Of a DNA stretch of 64,000 bases, positions 35,321-49,315 are shown piece by piece (positions within the stretch are counted from its first letter, which is position 1; each line of letters begins with the position of its first letter). The translations under genes were made by a program, and so were the position numbers. The notes under the pieces are model-generated. The model was not told the DNA's origin. It was given only the letters and a program-made list of their open reading frames with translations, and searched no databases. The DNA comes from Amorphochlora amoebiformis (Eukaryota > Cercozoa > Chlorarachniophyceae), in NCBI GenBank assembly GCA_054601695.1, contig BAAHQB010000228.1, positions 186,001-250,000 on the forward strand. The letters run 5' to 3'.

Positions 35321-35547
35321 TTACGTATGTAAATATTGTTACACGAACACATGAAACACATAGTATCAATTTACGTTCTTAATTATATGAACCATATATG
35401 TGCATATGTTCATACTCACACAAAAACATGTGTTTTAAAACTATATATATATATACACTTAGAAATATACACAACTGAAAAACCACTCGCATGCATATTC
35501 ACTACAACATGTGTAGAATTATATATATTATCCCATTATCTCCAGAT

Positions 35548-35730
35548 CGAGGCACCCCACGCATACCCACCAGATACACGCCCGGTCCAGAAAATCCGGG
35601 TCCAGCATTCCCGAGCTCATTCTCACAAGACCCACTATCCCCCGACCCCGCGTTGCCTTCGCCACAATCGGCAGATCCACAATCACCCGGCAGCGCAATA
35701 TTACCACTGCAGCCAACCACAGATTCTTAG
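35548..35730 (+). CDS. Possible Pro/Ser-rich exon
   Basis: After acceptor-like CCCATTATCTCCAG (ending 35547), one frame reads DRGTPRIPTRYTPGPENPGP, then Ser/Pro/Asp repeats (SQDPLSPDPALPSPQSADPQ) to a stop at 35730. An alternative frame from the same acceptor stays open to ACTGAA plus GTAAGA, a good donor at 35806. A 95-codon minus-strand frame (35528-35815) competes. The island is clearly richer in G+C than its surroundings. Confidence 0.35.
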   Translation, partial: RGTPRIPTRYTPGPENPGPAFPSSFSQDPLSPDPALPSPQSADPQSPGSAILPLQPTTDS

Positions 35731-35829
35731 CCTCCAGCCTTGGAATCATCACGCCAAGCATTACCATGGCCAGGCCTCCAGTGGCAACGTCCTGAACCAA
35801 ACTGAAGTAAGACAATAATAACTGGCCCC

Positions 35830-35965
35830 TATATATATGTATATAATATATATATATAATATATATATATATATATCTTTATATATATGTGTGTATGTGT
35901 GTATATGTATGTATAATATATATACATATATATATATGTATATATATAAATATATATGTATATAT
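35830..35965. repeat. (TA)n tract
   Basis: TA runs only. Confidence 0.85.
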
Positions 35966-36082
35966 TAAAAAAGTAATTTCCGTACTGTCTGATGAGTGTA
36001 AACAGTTTGTCCTCTGTTGTGTCTCGAAGGATGTCGTTGTCTAATGTACTCGGAGTTCATTTCTCTCACTTCCCGTTGTGTG

Positions 36083-36545
36083 TGAGATAATGGATAATAT
36101 ATCTAACTTTCTTGTGATGTGTGAGATAATTGATAATATATATCAAACTTTCCTGTTGTGTGTGAGATAATTGATAATATTTCAAACTTTCTTGTGATGT
36201 GTGAGATAATGGATAATATCTCAGACTTCCTTGTGATGTGTGAGATAATTGATAATATCTCAAACTTTCTTGTGATGTGTGAGATAATTGATAATATCCC
36301 AAACTTTCTTGTGATGTGTGAGATAATTGATAATATCCCAAACTTTCTTGTGATGTGTGAGATAATAGATAATATCTCAAACTTTCCTGTTGTGTGTGAG
36401 ATAATAGATAATATCTCAAACTTTCTTGTGATGTGAGATAATAGATAATATCTCAAACTTAAATGTGATGTGTGAGATAATGGATAATATCTCAAACTTT
36501 CCTGTTGTGTGTGAGATAATTGATAATATATATCAAACTTAAATG
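36083..36545. repeat. Minisatellite, 12 copies of a 39-41-bp unit
   Basis: GAGATAAT begins at 36083, 36123, 36163, 36203, 36242, 36281, 36320, 36359, 36398, 36435, 36473 and 36512. The unit is TTTC[TC]TGT[GT][AG]TGTGTGAGATAAT.GATAATAT.TCAAAC. Because most units are 39 bp, the minus strand gives a repetitive Leu-Ser-His-Thr frame that is not evidence of a gene. Confidence 0.93.
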
Positions 36546-36623
36546 TGATAACTAATTTATTAAATAGTAACGTGTTATTCACGTACACACTAACATATGC
36601 ATACGCACATATGGATATACATA

Positions 36624-36624
<1 letters not shown>

Positions 36625-36666
<42 letters not shown>

Positions 36667-36667
36667 A

Positions 36668-36729
<62 letters not shown>

Positions 36730-36827
36730 TCTACATACTATTAATAATGAATATGAAAGTATATAATGTATATATATATATATATATATGGCATATACAA
36801 TATACATATACATACGCATATATATTG

Positions 36828-36870
<43 letters not shown>

Positions 36871-37054
36871 CATATATATATATGTGCATACATATATATA
36901 TATATATATGTATATGTGTATATATACAAGCATATATATGTAAATGAGAACATGTAAAAATTATATGGTCTTATCTATAAATAGTGCTATTATATATATA
37001 AACATACATACATATACATATCATATATACATATCATATATACATATATATATA

Positions 37055-37115
<61 letters not shown>

Positions 37116-37180
37116 ATATTTCTATTTATACCCATATTTATTTATTTAAACATATGTATAAATATACAAATATATTCTTA
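36625..37180. repeat. (TA)n block
   Basis: TA runs with GTGTGTG and CATATACATA variants; AT-rich islands at 36735-36765 and 36955-37000. Confidence 0.88.
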
Positions 37181-37378
37181 TAAATTGCACAATACGTGTA
37201 CGTATGAAAACATCATACATATGCATGCCATAGTATACACGTGAAATTCAATATAGGTCGATTGCACGCTGTCCATATTTTCGACTCTCTTTCTGCCTCT
37301 CTGTTTCTCTCTTCTGTTTCATTACTTGTCTATATCTCACCTTTCTCTTTGTTGCATGTTTGCTTACTACATCAATAC

Positions 37379-37379
<1 letters not shown>

Positions 37380-37460
<81 letters not shown>
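37380..37460. repeat. (TA)n tract before Family X copy 2
   Basis: Uninterrupted TA of about 78 bases. 37240-37375 is pyrimidine-rich complex sequence that could hold a 5' exon or leader. Confidence 0.88.
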
Positions 37461-37464
<4 letters not shown>

Positions 37465-37569
37465 GATATCCGTAACATGTACAGTACATACACATATACA
37501 TCGATATATATCTATGTATATATATATATATAGAAATACATATATACCCATAGAAAATCCAATCACAAG

Positions 37570-38739
37570 CAAGATTTTCTCTACGAATCAATATCAAGCA
37601 CAAACTCGGGAAGAAAAGACTCAACAACAAAAAAAACAAAGCCCGTTACCGTTTCGACACGACCCTAATCACCAGAGCTATTCTCGAGGCCCTAGGCACG
37701 ACAGCGTTTCATCAGGCTTACACCGTCATCAAGGAATGTCACCAAGGACGAAACCTATGCCACACTAGTGCCCTCAACTTGGTCCATGAGATTGCCAAGC
37801 TTTACTCGAAAGATATCAATGATGAGTACTTTGCGTTTTGCCAATGCTTTCGCGCGGTTCTCAACGAGTACTTTAAACTTACGAGAAACGTCAGGAAGCA
37901 GAGAGAATTTCCAGAAATCGAGTCGTACCAGGTTGTAGCCGACCTGGAGAGCACAAACATAACGATTCACGTATCCGGCCTAGCTTCTCTTGCCATTCGT
38001 CAGTATTTTGCTTCCTCTTCTAACGCATTGGGTCAGGTAGTCTCCACATCACTTTGAACGTGATTTATTCGCTCTCGGACCAATAATATATAGTTCCTAG
38101 CGTTTCCAGAAGGCAAATACAATGTTCCTGCTATGTTTTCAGGACTTTCCACCCGTTCAAAAGTCACCTAGCTTTCATTCAGGTTTAGTTGTCAACACAC
38201 ACTTGTCTCACAATGTTGACGAACAATGGCCTATAGACCAACACACACTTGTCTCACGATGTTGACGAAGAATTGACCTACAGACCAAGCATCTCGAAGC
38301 GACAGGAAGCAGTCTGATCCTTACACTCTTCATACACCGACTGGTAGTGTTATCCTCCTCTTTAGGGCTACCCCGTAGGTTAAGAAATAATTAGGGCTAG
38401 TTCTGTGCTCCGACGCAGTCTCATGAGACAAGCATCGCTTCTATCAGTCCATTCAAAAAGCCCATGCTGAAGCTTGCACTGTTTTAGGAGTTCAACCACC
38501 CGTTGTCCCAATTGACGTGGAGGATGAAACCGAAACCTTCGTTACCTCAGCCCCGACCGGCGGTGGTCCAGAACCAAGAATCAATATGTCTTCAAGAATG
38601 ATGCCCAATCCAATCTCGCAAGGTGATTCAGGCTTTTGTTCACAACACCGGCTTTGCTTTCACATATCATCGCTTTCAGCCTCAAATGTATTGATTTTTT
38701 TAATATAAAAATCTATGCTGTATGTGTAACAAAAAAAAA

Positions 38740-38784
<45 letters not shown>

Positions 38785-39818
38785 CATGTATTTAGAATAT
38801 GCTTCACTATTTACGTGTATATACAAATACATTTGCATGGACTGAAACTGGGGTTAATTGTTTTTGTTCAGGTGTGAAAGTAGCTATGGGAATCCAACTT
38901 ACTCCATTACCGGGGCACATCGACCAGCAAAGCTTCATGAAATGGGTTACCGAGAAAACAGAAAGAATCACATACGATCTCAGTCGGATTCTTCATTTAG
39001 AGGACATGTCAGGGACTACAATTCGGTTCCCAGAGGCACTAGCGGAAGCTCTTGCCCACTGGAAGCGTTTCAGCAGTGAGGGAAAGCAAGAATCTTACGA
39101 CTGGACACTCACGTTCAAGTTCGCCCAGGAGAACTACTTTAGGAATGACGGAAAGAGGCAAGATTCTGCTCGCTGTGATATGCTTATCGACAACTGCATA
39201 TCCATCCTCAAGCGTCGCAATATAAGCTTCAACTACGCAAGGGCAAACGAAGGCTGTATCATGTGCAGATTCACAACCTTTGCCAGCGAGATTCTGAAAG
39301 TTCTTGAAGTTCGGGTTGCAATACTGAACGATTTCAAGAGGCTCGTCCTCGATGGCAAAATCAAGTGCCTGCCTACGGTATCTATCATTCGCAACTACAA
39401 TCCTAGGCCTACCGTCAATATCAAGAGAATTTCGGAGCCCTGCTCTGTTAAAGTCGTCATCACGGCCACTTACCTCTCTGCGGTCTTCATAATCAACAAG
39501 TTACGTGAGCTAGACGACTGGAGGAATGAAATCTTCCGTATCTTGCGCATCCAAGCGTTCCCGATGCATTCGAATCCGCTCCACGCTCATGAGCTTGAAC
39601 GCCTTGGTGACTGCATGCCTACTCTCAAGGATCTCATAGCTATCTCCCAAAAAAGCTTGCTTAATGGGGTACCGCTTCCTCTCGTTGCAAGTGTCCTGGC
39701 GCTCATTCTCGAGTATTGGGCATTTGACGCTATGCCTCGAGGTCATTTGGATCTGCCTCCATGCCCAGATCAGCCTCCATGCCCAGATCTGCCTCGGCAT
39801 CCACTTGAGGAGGTGTGA
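37570..39818 (+). CDS. Family X protein, copy 2 (three-exon model)
   Basis: Exon 1 about 37570-38036: open from a stop at 37551, no ATG chosen, includes [20 protein letters not shown] and [20 protein letters not shown], ends NALGQ at a GTAGTC donor (phase 0). Exon 2 38448-38622: begins [20 protein letters not shown], has an acidic DVEDETETF stretch, ends at a GTGATT donor after phase 1. Exon 3 38872-39818: after TTTTTGTTCAG, reads [15 protein letters not shown], then the conserved Family X region ([45 protein letters not shown]) and a Pro-rich tail [16 protein letters not shown] before TGA. All three joins keep frame; about 530 residues in total. No known domain is recognised. The 5' end is uncertain, and a first exon may lie upstream of the TA tract. 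Confidence 0.72.
38193..38286. repeat. 47-bp tandem duplication in intron 1 of Family X copy 2
   Basis: CAACACACACTTGTCTCAC then ATGTTGACGAA and CCTA.AGAC occurs twice in direct succession. Confidence 0.88.
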
Positions 39819-39899
39819 CAAAATTTGCGTATCGCCTTTGACGTAATTATGTAGCTCGTATGTATGAATATTTGTTCATGGATGCATGTAAATTTAACA

Positions 39900-40009
39900 T
39901 ATATATATATATATATATAACATATAAATATGTATATATATATATATATATATATGTAATATATATATATATATAATATATAATATATATATATATATAA
40001 AATAAATAA

Positions 40010-40044
<35 letters not shown>

Positions 40045-40046
40045 CG

Positions 40047-40079
<33 letters not shown>

Positions 40080-40415
40080 GTATATGTATAGGTAAATATA
40101 TATGTATGTATATATGTATATATATCTATATATATATATATATATATATGTAATATATATATATGTATATATATGTAATATATGTATATATACATATATA
40201 TATACGCATATTACACATACTAATATTTATACGTGTACGTTAATATATACGTATATGTGCATGTATGTACATACACGTAAATGTATGAATATATTGTACA
40301 TTCATGTACATTGAAACAAATGTACGTAGACAATACGTCTATATGTATGTATATATATATGTATGTATATATATATATATATATATTACACGCGGTGTAT
40401 AACATACTGCACAAA

Positions 40416-40463
<48 letters not shown>

Positions 40464-40476
40464 ATTTATATATATA

Positions 40477-40547
<71 letters not shown>

Positions 40548-40560
40548 GTAAGTATATACT
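39900..40560. repeat. (TA)n block between Family X copy 2 and the ankyrin gene
   Basis: TA runs with GTATGTATA variants. 40560-40850 is complex and contains a possible short 5' exon (ACCTCAG then GTCTCG at about 40729) for the ankyrin gene. Confidence 0.87.
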
Positions 40561-40852
40561 TATGTACACTTATATTAACACACTAACATAAAGCATGCAT
40601 ACATATTGAAGCATATATACATAAATGTCTACAAGAGAACACGTTTATGCAAATAGTTTTGCAGATGCGTGTAGAATGTTGTCTTTCGCTACCCATACGA
40701 TAAATTCAACAACATCCCGACCTCAGGTCTCGCCAGACATCTATGTTAAACCCGCAGAAAAGGTGTTACAATTACCAACGCTCTGTCGTCCTCTCTGAGC
40801 TTTCATTTCCCATCCAATCTATCTCTCGTTTCCTATCCCTCACCTTACCAAA

Positions 40853-41992
40853 ATGTGCGTATCATTGCAGTGTATCTCCGAAGCTGTCAGAGAAGGCTCA
40901 ATTGCCGTTGTAAAAGCCCTGATGACTACGCCGGAACATGAGCCGGCCAACATCAACAACTTTATAGACACGAGAGGTGACATAATCGCATCTGCATATC
41001 GATATCTCACTCTCACTCAAACGCTTTCCTTGTAGGGAGGACGCTTCTCCACACCGCTTGTAGGTATAACCGAGCTGGTGTTGCGCGATTACTGATTGAC
41101 GCGAAGGCTACAATCGATGCCCGCGATCAAGACGGTATGTACCATGTTGTTTGAAAATTTATAATATGTAAACATCTCTTTTGGTTATATACATTTGCAC
41201 GTAAACAGAGATTGTACTCATGAAGATATCTCTTTACTGTCTTACTTAGACCGAACACCTCTGCACACCGCATGTTCGAACGGCAATGATGAAATCACGC
41301 GATTGCTGGTCTATTCAAAGGCTAAACTCGAGGCTACAGAACGATTTAGAGGTACCTCACCCTCCTCTCATCCTTGTTATCCTCACATATAATGTTACAT
41401 CCTCACCCTTAAACCTTTCACTTTCCCTTCTAGGTATGACCCCCCTGCTGCTAGCGTGTTGGAAAGGCCGGTTAGCGGTGGTTGAGTATCTAATGGAGGC
41501 CAAGGCGAACGTCAGAGCTGTCAATGGTTTAGGTATGACACTAACCAGCTCACCGTTTGTGTCTACCGCTGAGAGGCCGATGTCACCAAAACTTGTCACG
41601 TTGTCACTCCACATATCTAGGTATCTCTATAGTGATATCTATCAGAATATCACATTAAAATATCGCATATCATAAACGTATGCTGTAATGGTGTTGGAGG
41701 ATGGCTTTGCTAACATAACAAGCAAAGAGAATGTCTGGAGGTGATTCAGTCAAAGGGAATTTCTGAAGGCGTTAAACGGACAATACGCCTGCGTTACATA
41801 GGGCGTGCTTATATATATATAATATGCGCCGTTTGGATTATTTTTAATTCTTCAGGTTACGGGTCCCTCCATTGCGCTGTCTTGCGGAATGAGTTTCCTA
41901 TGGTGTGGCACTTGTTGGTGAATGGTGGGAAGGTCATCGATGTTGATGCTGTTAACAATAAAGGTATCAGGATATCAATTCAGTTTGTATTA

Positions 41993-42045
<53 letters not shown>

Positions 42046-42046
42046 T

Positions 42047-42088
<42 letters not shown>

Positions 42089-42333
42089 ATATATATATGC
42101 GTACATGTATTTACATAACTCTCTGCGCGTGCATGTATGTGTGTAGGTTTCACTTATAAATATTTCTTCTCTATAGTGTCTTTGTATTTCTTGCTTACTT
42201 TCTGTTTATTAAGATTTTATCTTTGGAAATTATATTTTTCTTATGTAAAACCATTTTTGCATATTATGTATGTATACATATATAATATATACATATATTA
42301 GTATATATATATATATATATATTATGTTTATAT

Positions 42334-42372
<39 letters not shown>

Positions 42373-42720
42373 CTTTAAATATGCACATTTGATATATCCT
42401 CCCAGGCCGTACACCTTTACACATCGCATGTTCAAAAGGCAATCTAGAAATCGCGAAATTGCTAGTGAGCTCGAAGGCTAAGGTAGAGGCGTACGAAAAC
42501 AAACATGGTACCTAATTCATTCACCAAACGCTGCTAATACACCCTACTTTATCGTAATTCTCCGTTCCTTTGATTTCTCCTTAGATTAACCTTGACATCT
42601 CGTAGGTATGACACCCCTCCTGCTCGCCTGTGGTAAAGGCAAGCTAGCGATGGTGCAGTATTTGATGGATCTCAAGGCGAATGCAAAAGCTGTCGATTGC
42701 CACGGTATGCAAATATATGT

Positions 42721-42771
<51 letters not shown>

Positions 42772-43577
42772 ACTGTGCTAGTTTGACCTCGCATCTATCA
42801 ATGGCGTTTCGACAGAGCCCCAGGGTTTAGATCACTCTAGAAATTGTCAGGAAAACTGAGGAGTAAGGTTTATTCGAATAGTCACAGAGGATTCACACGA
42901 ATCCCAAAATCGAACACCGAGCAGAGCTCGTACTACGTGCGAGCGTGGCATAACTGCAATTCACTTGCCCCTAACGTCGCTGCGATGTCTATTTCTTCAG
43001 GTAACGGGCCTCTGAATTACGCTATCTTCGGGAAGGATTCTTCGACGCTCAAGTATCTGGTAGACCACTCTGGACACGTTGCCTATGCCGCCAATAAACA
43101 AGGTATAAGTAAGTTATGCCAAATACATGTCTAAGTACACGGTCTCATAGTATAATTGATTCGAAAGCGTTATGACTTTCGTAATTAAATAACTATGGCG
43201 CTTTAATTTTCTCGGCCATTTGGAGACTTTCGCATGCCTTACCCTTATCGCCACTCTTCGTCGTCTACGCTAATCAATCTATATCAATGCTTACAAATGC
43301 TGTCTATGCTGGTGTAATGTATACCAATATACATATGTGCTTCCAAAACCGCTGACATTTCTGAGTTTTCAGGTAATGGACCTCTTCATTTCGCTGTGAT
43401 GAGGGAGGAGGTCTCCATGGTAAAGTACCTTGTGTTGAATGGAAAAGTTGTCATTGATGCTATTAATGACAAAGGTATCAACGGTGTATATATATATGTG
43501 TATATCCCTCGTATGAGGAAAATAACACTGATCATGTTTCAATATTGAAATCTCTAACATAGTTACATGTGCGTTTG

Positions 43578-43621
<44 letters not shown>

Positions 43622-43801
43622 TGTTTATGTGAATGTTCATGTGGATATATATACATATATACACATATATGTTATATATATATAGTATATATATTTTATA
43701 ATTATATATATTTATATGTATTGATATATTTATATATATATATATACATAAATGTATATATATATACATATATATACACATGTATATATCATAGTATATA
43801 C

Positions 43802-43834
<33 letters not shown>

Positions 43835-43983
43835 CATATACACATGTATACATACATATATATGTAAGAATATACACATATGTATGCAAATATACATATT
43901 ACATACATATGGATATACAAATATGCACCAAATCAAATATATATAATATATATGTACATAAATATAGACATATACACATACAC

Positions 43984-44031
<48 letters not shown>

Positions 44032-44114
44032 AAATATATTACATATGTATATATCTTATATACATATATATATATATATATATACATATGCATAAAATCT
44101 AAAGGATTTGGACA

Positions 44115-44154
<40 letters not shown>

Positions 44155-44329
44155 CATATATGTATATATATATATATATAACATATCTGTATATATGTAT
44201 ATTATACATATATGTATATATATATTTATATATATATATGTATATATATATACACATATGCTTATATATATATACATATATATATATATACATATATAAA
44301 TATATATATATATATGTAAGTATACAAAC

Positions 44330-44399
<70 letters not shown>

Positions 44400-44509
44400 T
44401 TATATATATTATATATATATATATATATTTATTTATTTATATATGTTCACTATGAACAGATGATTTTGTAGCACCCGTATACAACAAGTAACATACGTAC
44501 ACATATATA

Positions 44510-44553
<44 letters not shown>

Positions 44554-44637
44554 CATATTTACAATGTTCTTAGAAAGCTTCATGCTGAGCACACAAATTG
44601 CGGTATAGATAAACATAAATATATATATGTGTATGTA

Positions 44638-44677
<40 letters not shown>

Positions 44678-45460
44678 AGTATATGTATATAATACATATA
44701 ATATATATATATATATATATGTAAACTCGATATTTTTCTCCAGGGCGTACATCATTACATATTGCGTCTTCGAAAGGCAATGTTCAAATCGCGCAATTTC
44801 TAGTCGAGTCAACGGCTAAGCTTGAAGCTTCCGGGAATAAATATCGTAATTATTTAATTATCTATCACTCTTAGTAAAAAAATAGAGTCTACCGCGTTCT
44901 CCTTTCATTTTACGACACCCTGAGACTTAACACCAGCTTCTTAGGTATGACGCCCCTACTGCTCGCGTGTTATGAAGGCAAGTTGGCCATGGTTGAGTAT
45001 CTGGTGGAGGTCAAGGCCAACGTCAAAGCTGTCGATCGAGATGGTAGGGAATCATCCTGCCCTGCTAATCGCGAGAGCTTCCAGCGTGCAAGAGGCTAGC
45101 TTACCGTCTTGGTTTAGCTAGGGTTCACTTCGTCTTAAAATATAATCAGGGTTGTGCGAATAGTATTGTCAATACGAAATCGCAAATACCCCAACCAAAG
45201 GGGATACTTTAACGTCATCAGGGCGTCCCACCTGTGCGACGTAACACATGGCTTTATATCACGTAGCCTCCCCTACTGAGAGATTTGCACTTTTCAGGTG
45301 ACAGCTGTCTGCACTACGCTGTTCAGGGGGGAAATATTGCGACGGTAAAGTACCTTGTAAGGAAACGTGGAATACTTCTGGATGCCGTGAACAGAATAGG
45401 TATAGAGAATATATGTTCACTGCACTCTGTTGTAAGTACATGTAATGCGCATTTTCGGTT

Positions 45461-45524
<64 letters not shown>

Positions 45525-46544
45525 AATACATATGTATAATATGTATTACATACACTTATATTATATATATATATGCCTTATACTTTACTAGTGTAACACT
45601 AGATGTATAACCAGGACTTAGCAAACGGGTCGATGACTACATATTTATAAATTTAGAAAGAGGGTCCCCAGAGAGAGTAAGAGAGCGACAAAATAGTCAA
45701 ATAAGACAGCGTATACCCAGAGGGTAGGAGAACGACAAAAAAACTCGAACAGGAGAGGGTATACCGAATAGATATGAGAGCAACATATGAGCCAAAAGAG
45801 CAACATAAGAGCCAAAAGAGCAACATAAGAACCAAAAGAGAAAAATAACTCTACGTGTTTATATTTCATTCTAAACGACTGTGTTTCCCAGGCCGAACCC
45901 CTCTTTACTACGCGTGTCGGAAAGGCAATGTTGAAATCACACGGTTGCTAGTCAACTCAAAGGCGAAGCTTGAAGCTTCCGAAAAGATGTTTGGTAAGAT
46001 CTCACCCGCCCTCAACACAGCTAACGATATCACATCTGACAGTTTGGTTTTCCTCATACCGCTAACCTTATCGCCTCGCAGGTATGACACCCCTCCTGCT
46101 CGCGTGTTGGAAAGGGCAGTTACACGTGGTTAAATATCTGGTGGACATCAAGGCGAATGTCAGAGCTGCCGACCGTGACGGTAAGGAAGCATCAACCTCA
46201 AACTTGCCAATACAGTTCCAACAGTAACGGCTTGCCTCTCTTCCGGTCGAACGCTGGTGGTTCGACAGGAAGGGGGTTAACTGTAATTCCAAGGTGCACA
46301 TTTAGGAAGTGTAATGGAGTATTATTCCGAAGGCTTTCGTGTCGTGTGAGTTGACTGTAGGACATGAGTTGCATGGCATGGCATGCTATTTGAAGACTAG
46401 ATCTGAAAAAGTGCTTGATCAGGGTACAGGGTTTTCCATGTGGCTGTTAAGAATGAAGACGTGTCGATGGTAAGGTATCTCGTAAACAATGTTAAAACTG
46501 GAATTCGGGCCGTTAATAAACAAGGTATGAATATATGTATATAC

Positions 46545-46607
<63 letters not shown>

Positions 46608-46851
46608 ATATATATATATATATATATAATATATATATACATATATATAATATATATATATATAAATATATATGTATATATGTACATCTATATACATATG
46701 TATATATACACACACATATATAATATATATACATATATATACATACATATATACACACATATATATATATATACATTAATATATATATATACATATATAT
46801 ATATACATATACATATATTTATATATAATATATATATATATACATACATGT

Positions 46852-46900
<49 letters not shown>

Positions 46901-47041
46901 ATGTACATGAATATAATACATATGCATATGGGTAGGGTTAAGTTTATGTATTTGGATTATGAATACATTTAAGTTATGCTTAGAGGACAACTTTAAGATT
47001 AGGATTTGAGTTTGGGTTAAGAGTTAGTTTAGTGCTACATA

Positions 47042-47082
<41 letters not shown>

Positions 47083-47378
47083 TGTATGTACATGTTCAGG
47101 TTTTTATAGCACTTATTGATACTTTCATATCCATTGATATACGTATATATGTTAAGATTACAGTTAAGTGTCGGATTAAAATAAAAGGTAAGTTAGGATT
47201 AGAATTAGCGTTAGGGTTAGACTAAGGGTTAGGGTTAGAGCTAGGATTGAATTTAGGGTTAGTGTTGGGGTTGGATTCTGTCTATCTCCCATAGATATAA
47301 TACCATTACCAATATTCTATACGCAATCTGTATACACTATCAGTGTACAACATATACATATACATAAATATACATAAG

Positions 47379-47423
<45 letters not shown>

Positions 47424-48154
47424 TTTCCAGGTCAGGCGCCTCTGCACATCGCATGCTTCAAAGGCAATGTTCAAATCACGCGGTTGCTAATCGAGTCGAA
47501 GGCTAAGCTCGAGGCTTCCGAGAAGAAAAGTGGTAATGTAATGTACTCACTCGTGAGCAGCTTGTATCATTTTTTCGCGATATGTTCTCCTAGTCCTCTC
47601 ACTTCTCATCTCAAAGGCTTTACACCCCTACTCATTGCGTGCTATCGAGGGAAGCTTGAGGTGGTCCAGTATCTGGTAAAAGCCAAGGCGAATGTAAAAG
47701 CTACCAACCGTGATGGTATGAACCCTCCCCTTAGAATACCCATTCTATTCGCACTGCAAAGGCTAGTCTCACCTTTTGGATTTTATCTAAAGCTGAGATT
47801 TTCCTGAAAATGGGTATTTATCTTTTCGGTCGGCTGTGATGATATAAACGCAAACAACCTAAAATTCGCGTTATTATGAAGGTTTGTCATCTACCCAACA
47901 GGCTGTTGCTTATTCCATATGCGTATGGATGGCATTTCCATGACACCACCAGCCTACAGGCGCTCAGATGTCTGTTTGTGCAGGTTACGGGCCTCTGTAC
48001 CTAGCCGCTATGGCAGGGAAGATTTCGGTTGTGAAATACCTTATGGAGAATGTGAAAGCTAAAGACAAGAATGTTATTCAGAAAAAAGGTGGTATACCAT
48101 ACATCGATTAGGAATTTTCTTCTTTTCCATATCAGAATGAATGTAGCAATATAC

Positions 48155-48243
<89 letters not shown>

Positions 48244-48867
48244 ATATAGATACATATGTGTGTGTGTGTGGAAACATAAATTGTTTTCCATGCATAATAT
48301 GCATACGGATAATTTTATGCATAACGAGGTTCATATAAGGACAGATACACACCACACACCTCAAGTTCTAACAACATGCATGATGTAACCTTAGCGTTAG
48401 AGCTCACCCAAACCTAACGTCAACCATAATCCTTACCCTTGCGTTAACCCTAACCCGAGGCCTAACCCTAACCCTTGTATTAAACCAACCCTTAGCGTAA
48501 TTCTAATTGGCTTTCGTTGCTATCCCAGGTCTCCCATTGGTGGACTCATTACGTCGACTTTTTCGCAAGCGCCAGGGTGAGAGGCTTAAAAATGCACGAA
48601 AATGTCATGTACAGGTTTTTGACTTTGGTTTGTCTGAAGCGGAGGAAGATGTATACTATGAGATTCTCAACTATTTGGAAGAGTTGGAACTGGACATCCC
48701 GCAGGTATGCATATACAGAAAATTTAGTGTGATTTTACATGTATGTGTGGATATGTGCGTGGTAATACCATAAAGTGTATATGGTGTGTTCATATGTAAG
48801 TATCCATGATGTATTCATAAGTATGCGTGTGAATAATGTATATTCACTCATCAATATATTACATAAA

Positions 48868-48914
<47 letters not shown>

Positions 48915-49252
48915 TATATATATATATATATATATTTATAATATATATACATATACACATATGTATATATATATATATATATGAACGTGTATAGTAATAA
49001 ATATAAAACTTGTATGTACATTGTATGTATGTATTTATGCATGTACATTTTTACGTATATGAATACTTTCACGTATTGATGTTACATTCGATATATTTTA
49101 TGTGCACTCATATGTTATATATGTCCATGTATAAACATATACGAAAATATATATTATGTGTATTTAAATATATTATATGTGTCAATGTAAAAACATAGAC
49201 ATAATGATTTATTCGTTGTGTGTAAAGGTATGTATACACACGTACATGCATG

Positions 49253-49315
<63 letters not shown>

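Noticed and set aside
37755-37970. 71-codon minus-strand frame
   Set aside because: Antisense shadow of Family X copy 2 exon 1.
42230-42502. Minus-strand frames over ankyrin exons (also at 41357-41614 and 45908-46090)
   Set aside because: Antisense of conserved ankyrin exons; no independent support.
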